Below, one piece after another: positions 34,951-45,436 of a DNA stretch of 64,000 nt. The notes beneath the pieces are model-generated. The model was given only the letters and a program-made list of their open reading frames with translations. It had not been told where the DNA came from and made no database searches. Within the stretch, counting starts at the first letter, position 1; each line of letters starts with the position of its first letter. The stretch lies in assembly GCA_963781725.1 (NCBI GenBank), contig CAWAGV010000002.1, positions 3,472,001 to 3,536,000 on the forward strand, written 5' to 3'. The position numbers and the translations under genes are program-made. This stretch comes from BOG-931 sp963781725 (lineage in GTDB: Bacteria; Pseudomonadota; Alphaproteobacteria; Rhizobiales; Xanthobacteraceae).

Positions 34951-37900
34951 TCAGCGGTCGAACCGGCCGGCGGCGTGTGCCAGCATGGTGTAGACCTTGC
35001 CGGTGTCCGACGTCAGATAGCTGCGCACCGCCGCGGCACCGCGGTCGCCGCGCGACACGTCGTCGAGCAGGCGCTCGAACTCGTGAATGTAGTGTTCGAC
35101 GGTCTGCCGGAACTCCGGATCGGTGCGATACTTGTCGCGGATCTCGTCGAACGCCTTCTGACCCTGAAGCGTGTAAAGACGCCGCGTGAACAGGCCTTTC
35201 TCGCCGCGCTTGTGACGCTCCCACAGGTCGGCAGCCGCTTCATGATCGATCATGCGCGCGATGTCGACGGAAAGCGTATCGAGCGAGTCGGTGGCGTCGC
35301 GCGGGCTCTCGGTCTCGAAGCGCCCGGTGTCGCGGGAGGGCGGGGCTGATGCTTGAGGCTCCTCGCGCGAGGCCCGCGACAGCAGATCGGTGAGCCAGCC
35401 CGAGCCGGTGGCGGAGGCCGACGGCGCCGGGCCGCGACCGCCCGGCGGCTGGTTCGGCGGCATGCGAGCTTCCGAACGGCGCGCCGGCGCGCCGGTAATA
35501 TCGCGCGGGCTGGATTGCTGCTGCGGCGTGATGTCGGGCCGGATCGACCGAACCTGGCCGCGTCCGCCGCCGCCCGTGGCATAGGCCTGCTCGGGCTCGC
35601 GCCGCATCGGTTCCGCCGCGTCGATCGAGCGTCCATGACGGGCAATGATGCGGTTGAGCTCGGCCAGCGCGTCGATCTGATCGACGATGACACGGCGCAT
35701 CTGCGCCGCGCTTTCGGCAGTTTCCTGCGGCAGTTCCAGCACGCCGCGCCGCAATTCGGTGCGCGTCGATTCCAGTTCCTGCTGCATCTCCGTCGCCATC
35801 TGCTTCATGCCTTTGATGGTCTCGGTGAAACGCTCGGCGGACTGGGTGAAGATCGCGCCGACGTCGGCGCTGGCGTCGTTATAGATGGCGTTGAGGGCTT
35901 CGCCGGTGCGCTTGCGCTCCTCTTCCGAGCTTGCGCGCACCAGTTCGAACTGCTGCTCGATCGAGTGCACGCTGTCGTTGCTTGTTTCCGCGATCAGGCT
36001 TGCGATCTCGCGCGTGCGAGTCGTCGCGGCGTCAAGCAACTCGTCGAGCAGGCTAGAGAAGCGTTGCAACCGCTGTTCGAAGTCGTTGGTGCGCAGGTCG
36101 AGCGTGGTGACGAGACCCTCGAGGCTTGTCTGCCGCGCGGTGGTCGTCTCCTCGGCCTTGCGGTTACTGAGCTCCAGAAGCTGAACCGCTTCGGCAAGCG
36201 AGCGGCCATGCTGATTGAACTGACCCGACAGGTCGCCGAGGTCGCGCAACACCTTTCCGGTCACGGTATTGAACGTGCCGAGGTGTTGTTCGATCTTCGA
36301 CGTCGTGGAGCCGCTCTTGCCGGCGAGGTCGTTCATGGCAGCGACGAATTCGGAGACGCGGCTCGCCATGGTGTGCTCGATCGAGTTCATGTTTTCGTGA
36401 GCGCCGCTGAGCACTTCCTGGAGCAGGATATTGGCCTCGCGCAGACGCTCGAACAGCGCCGTCGAGTCGGAACGCAGCATGTTGTGCGTTTCCAGAATGT
36501 CGGCCACGGTGGCCGCAGCCGTCTGCTTGGATTCCTCGACCGCCTGGCGGGTCGCGCTGTGCAGATCGGCGAGGGTGCGCGTCAGCGTCGATTTTGCCGA
36601 ACTCGGTGACGCCGTGCGCGCCTTCCTGCAACTGGCCGAGCGTGACCGTCATGGCCTTTGTTGCGGTCTGGCTCGCATCGTTGATGAGGCGTGCGATTTC
36701 CTCGCTGTTGTCCATCATCGTCTGCGTGAACACGAAGCTCTTGGCTTCGATCGACTTCACGGCATGGTCAGTGACGCGGCTGACTTCGCTGGCGAACTCC
36801 TGACCCTTGCCGGTCAGCGCGCTGAGCAGCCCGTTCGACTTCTCGTCGAGCAGCAGCGTCATCTCTCCCAGCCGTTCGCTGACCCTGCTGTTGAATTCGT
36901 CCGCCTTGCCAACGACGTTGCGCGCAACCTCGACGCTGGTGCTGACCAGCTTGCGCTCGGCTTCGCCGGCGCTGAGGTTGATTGCGTCGGTCGTGGCGGC
37001 GGCGCTGCGAGCAAGGAGGTCGCTGGCGCTGGATGCGCTGGCGCCGATGGCTTCCCGGGCCGCGGTGACGGTCTTGCTGATGGTGTCATTGGCGGAGGCA
37101 GCAGCCCGGCTCAGCGAGTCGTTGGCTATGGTAGTGACCTTGCCGATCAATTCATTTGCAGCCGCTGCGCTGGTGCCGAATGACTGCTTGGCAATGGCGG
37201 CGCTGTTGATGAAAGCCTCGTTTGCCGCCGATGCGCTCGTACCGAACGACTGCTTGGCCGCGGTGGCGCTCGAGCTGAACGCCTGATTGGCCGCGGCAGC
37301 GCTCGTGCCGATGGCATCGTTCGCTGCGGCAGCGGCCTTGCTCAAGGTATCCTGTGCTGCCGCGGCAGCCTTGCCGATCGTGTCACTGAGGCCAACCGTG
37401 CTGCGATTGAGCGACACGGTCGCCTCGACGGCGTTGCGGTTCAGCGTTTCAGCTGCTGTCGTGCCTGCCGTCGTAGCCTTGGCAAGCAATTCGGTCGTGT
37501 TCGCCGTGAGCTGGATAATCGCCCGTTCGGCGTCGCCGGATTCGGTCTTGATCGCCTCCGACAGCTCATTGATGCGCGTGGTGAGCAATTCGGCCGCGGT
37601 GCGGCTGCGCGCCTCAAGCTGTTGCGTTGCGGCTTCCGTGCGTCCGACCAGGAGGTGCTCGAGCTGGCCGATGCGGCCGTCAAGGGTGCTGGCGACTTCG
37701 AGAGCCTTGTTGCCCAGTGTCTTGTCGATACTGGCCATACGTTCGTCGAGGTTGTTGGCAACCTCGATCGCGCGCATGCCCAGGGTCTTGTCGATGTTCG
37801 CGACGCGAGCGGTCACGGTCTCGCTGAGGCTTGCGGAGCGGGTGTCGATCAGAGTCGTGACATCGCTCAGGCGCTTGTCGAGCGAAGTGACGACCTCCTT

Positions 37901-39811
37901 GCCGCCTTCGGCAAGGGTCTTGGCAATATCCATGACGCGTGCGGCGAGGGCGTCGGTGAGCGTTTGCGTCCGGCCATCCAGCGCGTCCTGGAAGCGCGTC
38001 AGGCGCTCGTCGAGAGCGGTGGTCACTTCGCTGGCTTTGGTGGTGACCCGGTTGTCGAAGCTCTCGACATAGCCGCGCATCGATTCGGACACGTCCTGCG
38101 TGCGGGCGCCGAGCCTTTCGACCAGTTCGGAGCCGTAAGTCTTCACGGTGCGGTCGAATTCGGTGAGGTGCCGGGTAATCAGATTGCCGAGGGTCGCGGA
38201 ATCGCGGGAAATCTTCTCGCCAAGCTCCGCGCCCGAATGATTGAACATTTCTTCGAACGCGGTGAGCCGCGTCGAAAGCATGTCCTTCATTGTGTCGCCG
38301 CGCGTCGCGAGCGTGCTGACAAGATGATCGACGCTTTCGCGCAGCGAGTCTGTGACGCTGGTGCTGCGCGAAACCAGGGCATCGGTGATGCGGGTGCCGG
38401 TCTGTTCGAGCTTCTTGGCGACGTCCCCGCCGCGCAGATTGAGATCGAGGATCAGCAATTCGCCGGTCGCCCGCAGCGTCGAGTTGACCTCGTCGGCGCG
38501 GCTCGCGATCGTTTCCGCGATCTGGCTTGACGTATCGACGATCGCTTCCGAGAGCTCTTGCGCGCGGCCGGAGACGAGATCGGCGACCTCCTGCGAGCGC
38601 CCGATCATCGTATCGACGATCGAAAGCGACTTTTCGGAGAAGTTCTCGGCGACGGCGTCGAGCCGCGACGTCATCATGTCTTCGAGGCCGGTCACGATTT
38701 CCGCGAAGTCCTCGCCGACGTGGTCGGTCTTGAAATTCAGGCTGGACGTGAGCTGGTCGCTTGCGGTCGTGATCGCCCGCGAGGTTTCGTCACTCGCCAA
38801 CTCAAGCCGCGTCAGCAGATCGTTGCCGCGCACGCTGAGCTGCTGAATCATGTTGTCGCCGACTTCGCCCAGCGCGACCGTGATGTGCTCGCCCTTTTCG
38901 GCGAGTGAATGGGTGATGCGCTGTGCGGCTTCGTTGACTTGCTGGCCGACGAGATCGCTGATCGTCGACAGATCCTGCGTCAGGTCGATATGGACATTGT
39001 TGATCGCGGAGCGGACTTGCTCGGCCTGCCCGACCAGCGTGTCGCGCTGGTTGGCAAGATCCTGAAGCAGGCTGCGGATGCGAACTTCGTTGTCGCTGTA
39101 GGTGCGCTCGAGCGCGGCGACTTCGTTCTGCACCATCGATTCGAGTTCGCCGGCGCGCGCCAGCGCACGCTCGACGCCGTCGCCCATGGCGGCGACCTCG
39201 CGGCGGATCGCCTGGCCAACAGTCACGATGGAATCGCGGGCGATGTTTTCCGGCTCGGACAGGCGGAGTGCGACCTGCGCCATGGCCTGGGTGATCAGCC
39301 GCAGTTCCTGGGCGCGCCACGCGATGTGCGCGACGCCGAAGAAGAAGATAATGGGCAGCAGCGCCGCGGCGCCGAGACCGACCATCAGCGCCGCCTGCGA
39401 ATGGCCGGGCCCAACCGAGGCGTTCAATTCGGACAGATAGGCCCAGGACAGCGCCAGACAGCCGACAATCCAGGCGGCGGAAAACACGGTAGCGACGAAA
39501 TAGGAGGTGCGCACCGGACGGCGCTGCAAGGCACGAAGGACCTGGCCGACGGACTGCTGGTCGTCATTGGCGGCGAGCGGGGCCGGAGTTTCGCCGCGGT
39601 TGCCGATCGGCTCGCGGATGAAATCATCGTCGAAAGCCGGCGTTTCCGGTTCGGTTTCGCGCATCATCTGCTCGGGGGTCGGTGGCGCACCGGCGATCCT
39701 GTCGGACTGGTCCTCCGGACGGATTTCCTCGTCTTTGATGTTGAGGGCTTCCTGGATCGCGGAGAGCGCGGCTTCCGTCGGATCCATCGTCTTCTTCGGA
39801 TAGTTGGCCAT
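34951..39811 (-). pseudogene. Giant coiled-coil polar growth protein (GPR/RgsE-like), single +1 frameshift
   Basis: Two frames join to one protein of about 1619 residues. The N-terminus has an acidic, Pro-rich cytoplasmic segment (1-100), two membrane helices (about 104-126 and 140-165), then well over 1000 residues of apolipoprotein-like helix with Leu/Val/Ile every 3-4 positions. Around residues 790-950 comes an Ala/Ser/Asn-rich stretch of 11-residue periodicity. After GVTEFGK the first frame fails in an AAAA run (TTTT at 36592-36595 on the + strand); the other frame continues STLTRTLADLHSATRQAVEE, then ADILETHNMLRSDSTALFERL. The C-terminal domain after a disordered linker (YTLQGQKAFDEIRDKYRTDP region) is conserved-looking. 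The architecture matches GPR of Agrobacterium and RgsE of Sinorhizobium, which organise the growing pole. The run of A makes a base-call insertion likely. Confidence 0.78.
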
Positions 39812-40230
39812 TTCGGTCGTCGCCTCGCGTGTTACGCTGGACTAGGGCGGCCCAAAAACGCGGGCCGCGCCACGAGCGCGTGATCGTCTAGTTCCTCATG
39901 CGGCACTCGGGACTCCCCAGCCCTCAAGTTTCAGCGCCATTGCCCATCCTATCGGCTTGGCGGATCGAATAAAACGGTGCCGTTAACGTGCTTTTAATCA
40001 TCGTTAACGGTTCATTCACCACGCCGGCCGCCATTTTACGGGCCACATTGCGGCTGCGTTGGGGCCGAAATGACCGGTCCGGGCCTTATCCCGGGGATTA
40101 AAGGGCTTGCTTACCAACACCGCGAAAGCAGCAGGCGCCACGGCCGGCAAACCGCCCCGGATTCACCCGGCTTTGGTTATTTCCAGAGCAAACTCCCGAT
40201 CAATAAAAATAAGCGTTGGGAGAGTGCGTC
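39812..40230. promoter_or_regulatory. Divergent region between GPR-like and HPt genes
   Basis: 419 bp without a credible gene. It holds the upstream regions of both divergent genes, a CtrA-like site (listed separately) and a 9-bp inverted repeat CCGTTAACG (39980-39988) / CGTTAACGG (40002-40010). The HPt gene has GGGAGA just before the chosen GTG. The rest shows nothing I can name. Confidence 0.55.
39983..39997. promoter_or_regulatory. Candidate CtrA binding site TTAA-N7-TTAA
   Basis: TTAA at 39983 and TTAA at 39994 are separated by exactly 7 nt, the spacing of the CtrA consensus in alphaproteobacteria. A third TTAA follows at 40004. In this GC-rich DNA such a cluster is not expected often. 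It is about 170 bp upstream of the GPR-like start and about 235 bp upstream of the HPt start, so either could be the target. Site is visible; function is inference. Confidence 0.45.
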
Positions 40231-40620
40231 GTGAATGCTTCGAGCATGCGGAAAGCGGCCGATTCAGTGCCGGAATTTGCCGTGATTGATGAGATCCATC
40301 TCGGCCGCATGACGCTTGGCGACCGCGGCCTGGAACGGGAAATCCTCGAGATTTTCGTACAGCAAGCGGCCATCATGATTGAACGGGTTGCCAATGCGGA
40401 ACCGGCATTGGCGGCGGCGGCGGCCCATACGCTCATGGGTTCGGCGCGCGGCATCGGGGTCTGGCGGGTTGCGAAGGCCGCCGAATGCCTGGAACGGGCT
40501 TCTGCCTGGCCGTCGAATCCGGTGGAACGCGATGCTGCGATCGAGGACCTGAAGGCGGCGACCCTCGAAGCAAGCGCCGCCATTGGCGCGCGTCTGAACC
40601 GGGAATTGCGCCGCCACTAG
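40231..40620 (+). CDS. Histidine phosphotransfer (HPt) domain protein
   Basis: 129 residues from GTG 40231 after GGGAGA; ATG 40246 is an alternative start. AAAAHTLMGSARGIGVWRVA is the HPt motif with the phosphoacceptor His66 (usually H-x-L-K-G-S/A; here the Lys is Met). The remainder is helical and the size fits a stand-alone HPt four-helix bundle. It would relay phosphate between a hybrid kinase and a response regulator. No kinase or regulator gene is adjacent. Neighbour GPR-like gene and the CtrA-like box hint at a cell-cycle link, which is speculation. Confidence 0.75.
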   Translation: MNASSMRKAADSVPEFAVIDEIHLGRMTLGDRGLEREILEIFVQQAAIMIERVANAEPALAAAAAHTLMGSARGIGVWRVAKAAECLERASAWPSNPVERDAAIEDLKAATLEASAAIGARLNRELRRH

Positions 40621-40746
40621 CCGCGGACCGGAGCTTCCGCCGTGGACTAGCATCGCGCGCCATAAGGCAATAAATAAGGACGCGTCCAGCCTGTTTCGGC
40701 CGTCTTCGCGCCGGGACATTCAGCATCATCCGGTTTTTGTTCCGCC

Positions 40747-41067
40747 ATGGCCCAGATCACTTTCATCGATTCCGGGGGTACGGCTCGTACCGTCGAAGGC
40801 GAGAGTGGCTCGACCGTGATGGAGACGGCGATCAGGAACGGCGTGCCGGGTATCGAAGCGGAATGTGGCGGCGCGTGCGCCTGCTCGACCTGTCATGTCT
40901 ACGTCGACGAGGCGTGGCGAGAAAAAGTCGGCGAACCGTCGCCGATGGAAGAAGATATGCTCGATTTTGCTTACGACGTGAAACCAAATTCTCGTTTGTC
41001 GTGCCAGATGAAGGTCAGCGACGACCTTAACGGTCTGGTTGTGCGGACTCCGGAACGCCAGGCCTGA
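40747..41067 (+). CDS. [2Fe-2S] ferredoxin, adrenodoxin type
   Basis: 106 residues. Cys40, Cys46, Cys49 and Cys86 follow C-x5-C-x2-C-x36-C, the adrenodoxin/putidaredoxin (ISC-type) ligand arrangement, in ECGGACACSTCHVYVDE and SCQMKV. The MEEDMLDFA segment is the redox-partner contact helix of this class. It supplies electrons to cytochrome P450s or other oxygenases. A ferredoxin reductase gene follows 166 bp downstream on the same strand, a likely donor. Confidence 0.92.
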   Translation: MAQITFIDSGGTARTVEGESGSTVMETAIRNGVPGIEAECGGACACSTCHVYVDEAWREKVGEPSPMEEDMLDFAYDVKPNSRLSCQMKVSDDLNGLVVRTPERQA

Positions 41068-41233
41068 CGTTCACGATTTCGCGCTGCTTGCAGCGTGCCA
41101 GTGCGGCGGATTTGACATTCGCTGGCCACCGTGGCTCTAGCTCTGCAAACGAATGAGGTGCGTGTCTGGATCGAGCTGCCTGACACCGTGCCTCATCAGA
41201 CAAACTTCCTAAAACAACGAGCAAAAAGACGAC

Positions 41234-42277
41234 ATGAGCGAGCCTATCAAGACTGACGTTGTCATCATCGGTGCGGGGCCCATTGGCCTGTTCGCGGTTT
41301 TCGAGCTGGGTTTGCTCGACATGAAATGTCATCTCATCGACATTCTCGACAAGATCGGCGGCCAATGCGCCGAATTGTATCCGGAAAAGCCGATCTACGA
41401 CATTCCCGGCGTGCCCTATACCAGCGCGCAGGGTCTTGTTGATGCGCTGCTGCTTCAGATCAAATCGTTCAACGCGGAATTCCATCTCGGCGAGATGGTC
41501 GAGAAAGTGGAAAAGATCGGCGACCCGCTGTTTCGCGTGACGACGGATCAGGGCAAGGTCTTTGAGTGCAAGATCGTCGTGATCGCAGCCGGCGGCGGTT
41601 CGTTCCAGCCGAAGCGCCCGCCGATCCCCGGCATCGAGGCCTACGAAGGCAACACGGTGCATTATGCCGTGCGCAAAATGGAAAACTTCCGCGACAAGAA
41701 TGTTCTGATCGTCGGCGGCGGCGACAGCGCGCTCGACTGGACGCTCAATCTGCAGCCGCTGGCAAGCAAGCTGACGCTGTGCCACCGCCGCGCCGACTTC
41801 CGTGCCGCGCCGGATTCCGTCAACAAGATGATGGATCTAGTGAAAGAAGGGAAAGTCGAGCTCGTGGTCGGTCAAGTCACGTCGCTTGTTGGAGCCGACG
41901 GCGTGCTGCAGAAGGCAATCGTCAAGAAGACCGACGGCGCGATGGCCGACGTCGATTGCGATACGATGCTGCCGTTCTTCGGCCTGACCATGAAGCTCGG
42001 CCCGGTGGCCGACTGGGGCTTCGAGTTGAAGAACAACGAATACATCCCGGTGAATACCGAGAATTTCGAGACCAGCGTGCCGGGTATTTTCGCCATCGGC
42101 GACATCAACTGGTATCCGGGCAAGCTCAAGCTGATCCTGTCCGGCTTCCACGAAGGTGCGCTCGCGGCGCAGAAGGCGTACCACTACGTCTATCCGGAGA
42201 AGCGGCTGGTGTTTCAGTACACGACGTCGTCGTCGAGCCTGCAAAAGAAGCTCGGCGTTGCGCCGACACCACGCTGA
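41234..42277 (+). CDS. Thioredoxin-reductase-like ferredoxin-NADP+ reductase
   Basis: 347 residues. FAD-binding GAGPIGLFAVFELG, the FNR-type string GGQCAELYPEKPIYDIPG, NADPH-binding VGGGDSALDW and the C-terminal FAIGDINWYPG with FHEGALAAQKA show the TrxR-like FNR family (as in Rhodopseudomonas palustris and Bacillus subtilis YumC). The CxxC redox motif of true thioredoxin reductases is absent, as expected for this family. It transfers electrons between NADPH and ferredoxin; the ferredoxin 166 bp upstream is the natural partner. Confidence 0.92.
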   Translation: MSEPIKTDVVIIGAGPIGLFAVFELGLLDMKCHLIDILDKIGGQCAELYPEKPIYDIPGVPYTSAQGLVDALLLQIKSFNAEFHLGEMVEKVEKIGDPLFRVTTDQGKVFECKIVVIAAGGGSFQPKRPPIPGIEAYEGNTVHYAVRKMENFRDKNVLIVGGGDSALDWTLNLQPLASKLTLCHRRADFRAAPDSVNKMMDLVKEGKVELVVGQVTSLVGADGVLQKAIVKKTDGAMADVDCDTMLPFFGLTMKLGPVADWGFELKNNEYIPVNTENFETSVPGIFAIGDINWYPGKLKLILSGFHEGALAAQKAYHYVYPEKRLVFQYTTSSSSLQKKLGVAPTPR

Positions 42278-42289
42278 CGTCCGACTTGA

Positions 42290-44296
42290 TTACTGCGGCT
42301 TCGGTGCCGGTACGGCCGGCGCCACCTGGGCCGGCGGCAATGCCGTCGGCGTGGGGGCGGGAGTTGATACGGACGGTGGCGCCAACGGCGCCGTGATCAC
42401 CGCCGGCGGTGTTGCCAGGCCCAGCACGCCGCGTGCCGCTGGAAGCGCCGCATCGGCCATCGCCGCATAACCTTCCGCAGTCGGGTGCACCGCGCCGCCA
42501 TACACGGCGCTGACGACGCCCCAAAGCGCGTCGTGGATGTCGCTCGGCTTGAGCATCGCCGACAAACCTTCGGGATAGGTCATGGCGGTGAAGTAGCTGT
42601 CGTTAGCGGTCCTGATCCAGCGTGCGCGCGACGCATAAGGGCGATAGTCGCTCGGCGGCGTCGAGCAGACCAATGGATAATCGGCGGCTTGCGACTGGTC
42701 GGTCTCGAAGCTTTCGCCGGTCGGCGAAAAACAGGCGCGGTCGAATTCGGGATCGCTGGCCGCGTGCACGCACATGCCGTGCTGCGCAAACGCGGCCTGA
42801 TGATCGTCGACGAACGTCATTCGCTCCGTCAGCGGATCCTTGCAGGTCTTGTTGCCGTCGCAGGTCGCGAGCGCCTTGAGTTTTGGCAAGAATTTGGTGT
42901 CGACGAAAGTTGTCGCGCCGCGCAGGCGCTCTGCATCCGCGCCAAAGGCGGGATGAATATCGAGGCCGTCGCGGCCGCCCGGACATGGCGTATTGGGCGC
43001 CTGCATCGCCGGATTGCCGTATGAGACGTAAACGACGCGCGAGAGGTTGTTGTCGACATAGGGCTTAAGCGCAGTCCGCAACCGTATGAACTGGTCGCCC
43101 AGATCGTCGAGATTCCTTTGTGCATCCTGGACGCTGGCCAGCGAGCCGCCTTCCCTGAGCAGCAGGCGCTCGGTTGTGGCGTCGACAATCACATTGGCGA
43201 CCAGGCCGGCAAAGTTGATGTCGTTGGCGCCGATCGTCAGCAGGATGAGATCGATATTGCGTTTGGGATCCTGCTTGTGCGCGGCCGCCATCAAATCCTT
43301 GAGCTCGGAGAACTGCGCGGGCGATGTGCCCGAACAGCGATCGGTCGCGTTCAACGGGCAGTCGTCGGCAGCCTGCGAGTCGAACAGGCCGGCCGAGATG
43401 GTTGCTCCGGTGCAGGCCAGCGGCAGGAAGGTCACGGCGACGTGCGGCTGCTCGACCGCAAGCGCGAGTGCCGTGCGCAGTTGATAGCTGTACAGCGACC
43501 GATGGCAGGCCGGATTCATCCAGCGCGCGCCGTGGCGCGCCCAATCGATCGTGGCGGCGGAGCTTGTGACGCCGCTGCTTTCACAGGAACGGTCGCCGGT
43601 AAAGCCGGCGCGGCTCGGCCGGTAGTACTGGCCCCCGGTGCTGCCCCGCAGGAAGCGCCGGAAGCAGAATCCGCCTTCGAGTTTGACCGCCCGGTCGGGA
43701 TCGCCTTCACCGGCGGCGATGGAATCTCCCATGCCGGCGACCAGCAGGTCGCGCACGTTGATTTCGGTCACGATCCGTTGCGCGGTGCCATCTCCGAGCG
43801 GAATGTCCACCGTTGCCACCGTGGTGCGGCCGCTGGCGACGCGAAGCTTTACCTCTTCCTCGCATGGCGCATCGGTCTGGCGTAGCGGGCCGACGCCGTC
43901 ATCAAAACTCCACGAGCAGGTCTGGCCTTGCGGCATGTTGCCGGAAACCACGACGCCGACGGCGTGGTCCATCGGGTTGAGATAGCTTTCCTTTACGCCA
44001 TCGCGGTCGCAGCTCTGCATGAGATTGCCCGAGGCGTCGACGCAGAGATTGCCGACGACGTCCTTGGCCCAGCCGAAGCCGCCGGTGGTCTGCTCGAGCC
44101 GATCCTCGGCGGCGAGGACGCCGTCGCCCCGGCTGGCCGCGACCTGGCGCAGAAAATCGCCTTCCTTGCGGAACAGCCGGAAGCGGTTTTTCACCTCCCA
44201 TGCGATGCGGAAATTGCCGGTGCTCGACAATTGCGCAAACGCCGCGTCGAGCGGCGCAAACGAGATCAGCACGGCAAGGATGATGGCAAGACGCAT
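42290..44296 (-). CDS. Exported SGNH/GDSL-type hydrolase
   Basis: 668 residues with a signal peptide (1-21, ending DAAFA). Catalytic blocks: VAGMGDSIAAGEGDP (Ser192, block I), LLTIGANDINFAG (block III) and AVHPTAEGYAAMA (block V with Asp/His replaced by HPT, His present). The region before the first block (about 25-180) is a separate beta-rich domain. The C-terminus is Pro/Ala-rich (PTALPPAQVAPAVPAP). Several Cys pairs suggest disulfides. Probable secreted esterase or lipase. Convergent with the FNR gene, gap 12 bp. Confidence 0.8.
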   Translation of the reverse strand: MRLAIILAVLISFAPLDAAFAQLSSTGNFRIAWEVKNRFRLFRKEGDFLRQVAASRGDGVLAAEDRLEQTTGGFGWAKDVVGNLCVDASGNLMQSCDRDGVKESYLNPMDHAVGVVVSGNMPQGQTCSWSFDDGVGPLRQTDAPCEEEVKLRVASGRTTVATVDIPLGDGTAQRIVTEINVRDLLVAGMGDSIAAGEGDPDRAVKLEGGFCFRRFLRGSTGGQYYRPSRAGFTGDRSCESSGVTSSAATIDWARHGARWMNPACHRSLYSYQLRTALALAVEQPHVAVTFLPLACTGATISAGLFDSQAADDCPLNATDRCSGTSPAQFSELKDLMAAAHKQDPKRNIDLILLTIGANDINFAGLVANVIVDATTERLLLREGGSLASVQDAQRNLDDLGDQFIRLRTALKPYVDNNLSRVVYVSYGNPAMQAPNTPCPGGRDGLDIHPAFGADAERLRGATTFVDTKFLPKLKALATCDGNKTCKDPLTERMTFVDDHQAAFAQHGMCVHAASDPEFDRACFSPTGESFETDQSQAADYPLVCSTPPSDYRPYASRARWIRTANDSYFTAMTYPEGLSAMLKPSDIHDALWGVVSAVYGGAVHPTAEGYAAMADAALPAARGVLGLATPPAVITAPLAPPSVSTPAPTPTALPPAQVAPAVPAPKPQ

Positions 44297-44489
44297 GGTT
44301 TAAGGCTGCAAGGCTACCAAGTTCTACCACTTCGGATGCGGCAGAAATATGAGTGCTCGCATAAACACGGGGTTAGGTTACCTACCACGGGCTGTTTAAT
44401 GTCTGACCGACCGGACGCCAAGGCTGCACCAAGGGTGCAAGAGTGGCGCGAGTTCGCGGCTCGGAGGGCAGGCAACCGGTGCACGCAAC

Positions 44490-45305
44490 CTAATCAGCCG
44501 AAACGTCGATCAGGATGCCGTCGCAGTCCGCCATATGATGCTGACCGAGCGGGCAGGTCCGGCGAAACATATCGAGGTGCGCTTTGCCTTCGGCGCCGGT
44601 GCCGACCGGGTAGGGCGCCAGCAGCGGATTGTCGGCGGCGATCTGGTCGACGTCCTTCTTGAACGTGTCGAGGTTTTCGACCTTGAAGCCGATGTGGTCC
44701 ATGCCGGCGGTGATGATGCCGCTGCCTTCATAATCGGCGATATCCCACGGCATGATGACGAGCGTCATATGTCCGTCGGTGAGATAGTGGTTGCGGTCGC
44801 CGGCGCGTTTGTTGCCGGGTGCCAGCTCAAAAATGTCGCGATAGAACTCCGCCATGTCGTCGGGCCGCATGGTGCGCAGCGCGACATGATCGATGTGGCG
44901 CGGATTGATCTCCGTCGCACCCTCCTGCTCGCGATAAACCGACGTGCGGTTGGCCATGTTCTTTTGCGAAATGTCGAACATGTTGCCGTCCGGATCGTGC
45001 GTCGAGATGCCGGCGAACGGCCGGTTCGCCGGACGCTGCAGCCACTTCACCGTCGGATATTTCTTGCGGATGCGCGCAAACGCCGTTTCGGAGTCCTCGA
45101 CCTCGATGCCGAAATGATCGAGCCCCGCGGCGCGGCCGGCCCGTTTCGGATTGATGTTGAGCCCGACATAACCGTCGCCAACCGTCTGGGCGCGGGCAGT
45201 CTTGGTTTTATCCGACGTGCGCATGCCGAAGACGGATTGATAGAACAATGCCGACTTGGCGTAGTGTTCGCTGACGATCGCGACGTGATTGATCTTGGCA
45301 AACAT
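44490..45305 (-). CDS. Two-domain VOC (glyoxalase/dioxygenase-fold) protein
   Basis: 271 residues from ATG 45305 behind GGGAGGAA; the ORF extension to 45458 is rejected. Two VOC half-modules: MFAKINHVAIVSEHYAKSALFYQSVFGM with DHFGIEVEDSETAF, and INPRHIDHVALRTMRPDDMAEFYRDIF with MDHIGFKVENLD. Likely metal ligands are His7, His and Glu in these strands. Extradiol-dioxygenase-like two-domain proteins of this type act on aromatic or quinone intermediates. It is divergent (131 bp) from the FAD monooxygenase, suggesting a shared pathway. Confidence 0.75.
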   Translation of the reverse strand: MFAKINHVAIVSEHYAKSALFYQSVFGMRTSDKTKTARAQTVGDGYVGLNINPKRAGRAAGLDHFGIEVEDSETAFARIRKKYPTVKWLQRPANRPFAGISTHDPDGNMFDISQKNMANRTSVYREQEGATEINPRHIDHVALRTMRPDDMAEFYRDIFELAPGNKRAGDRNHYLTDGHMTLVIMPWDIADYEGSGIITAGMDHIGFKVENLDTFKKDVDQIAADNPLLAPYPVGTGAEGKAHLDMFRRTCPLGQHHMADCDGILIDVSAD

Positions 45306-45436
45306 CCGTTCCTCCCGCGGGATTTTCGGTCGGCCGTCCGGGCTCTGCAGCGCCACTTGGTCTGTGCTAGAATTTACGCAACAGATTGAACTTTCCGGCG
45401 GTGTGCCACAAGGCGCCTGCAACGGGACCGAAACCG

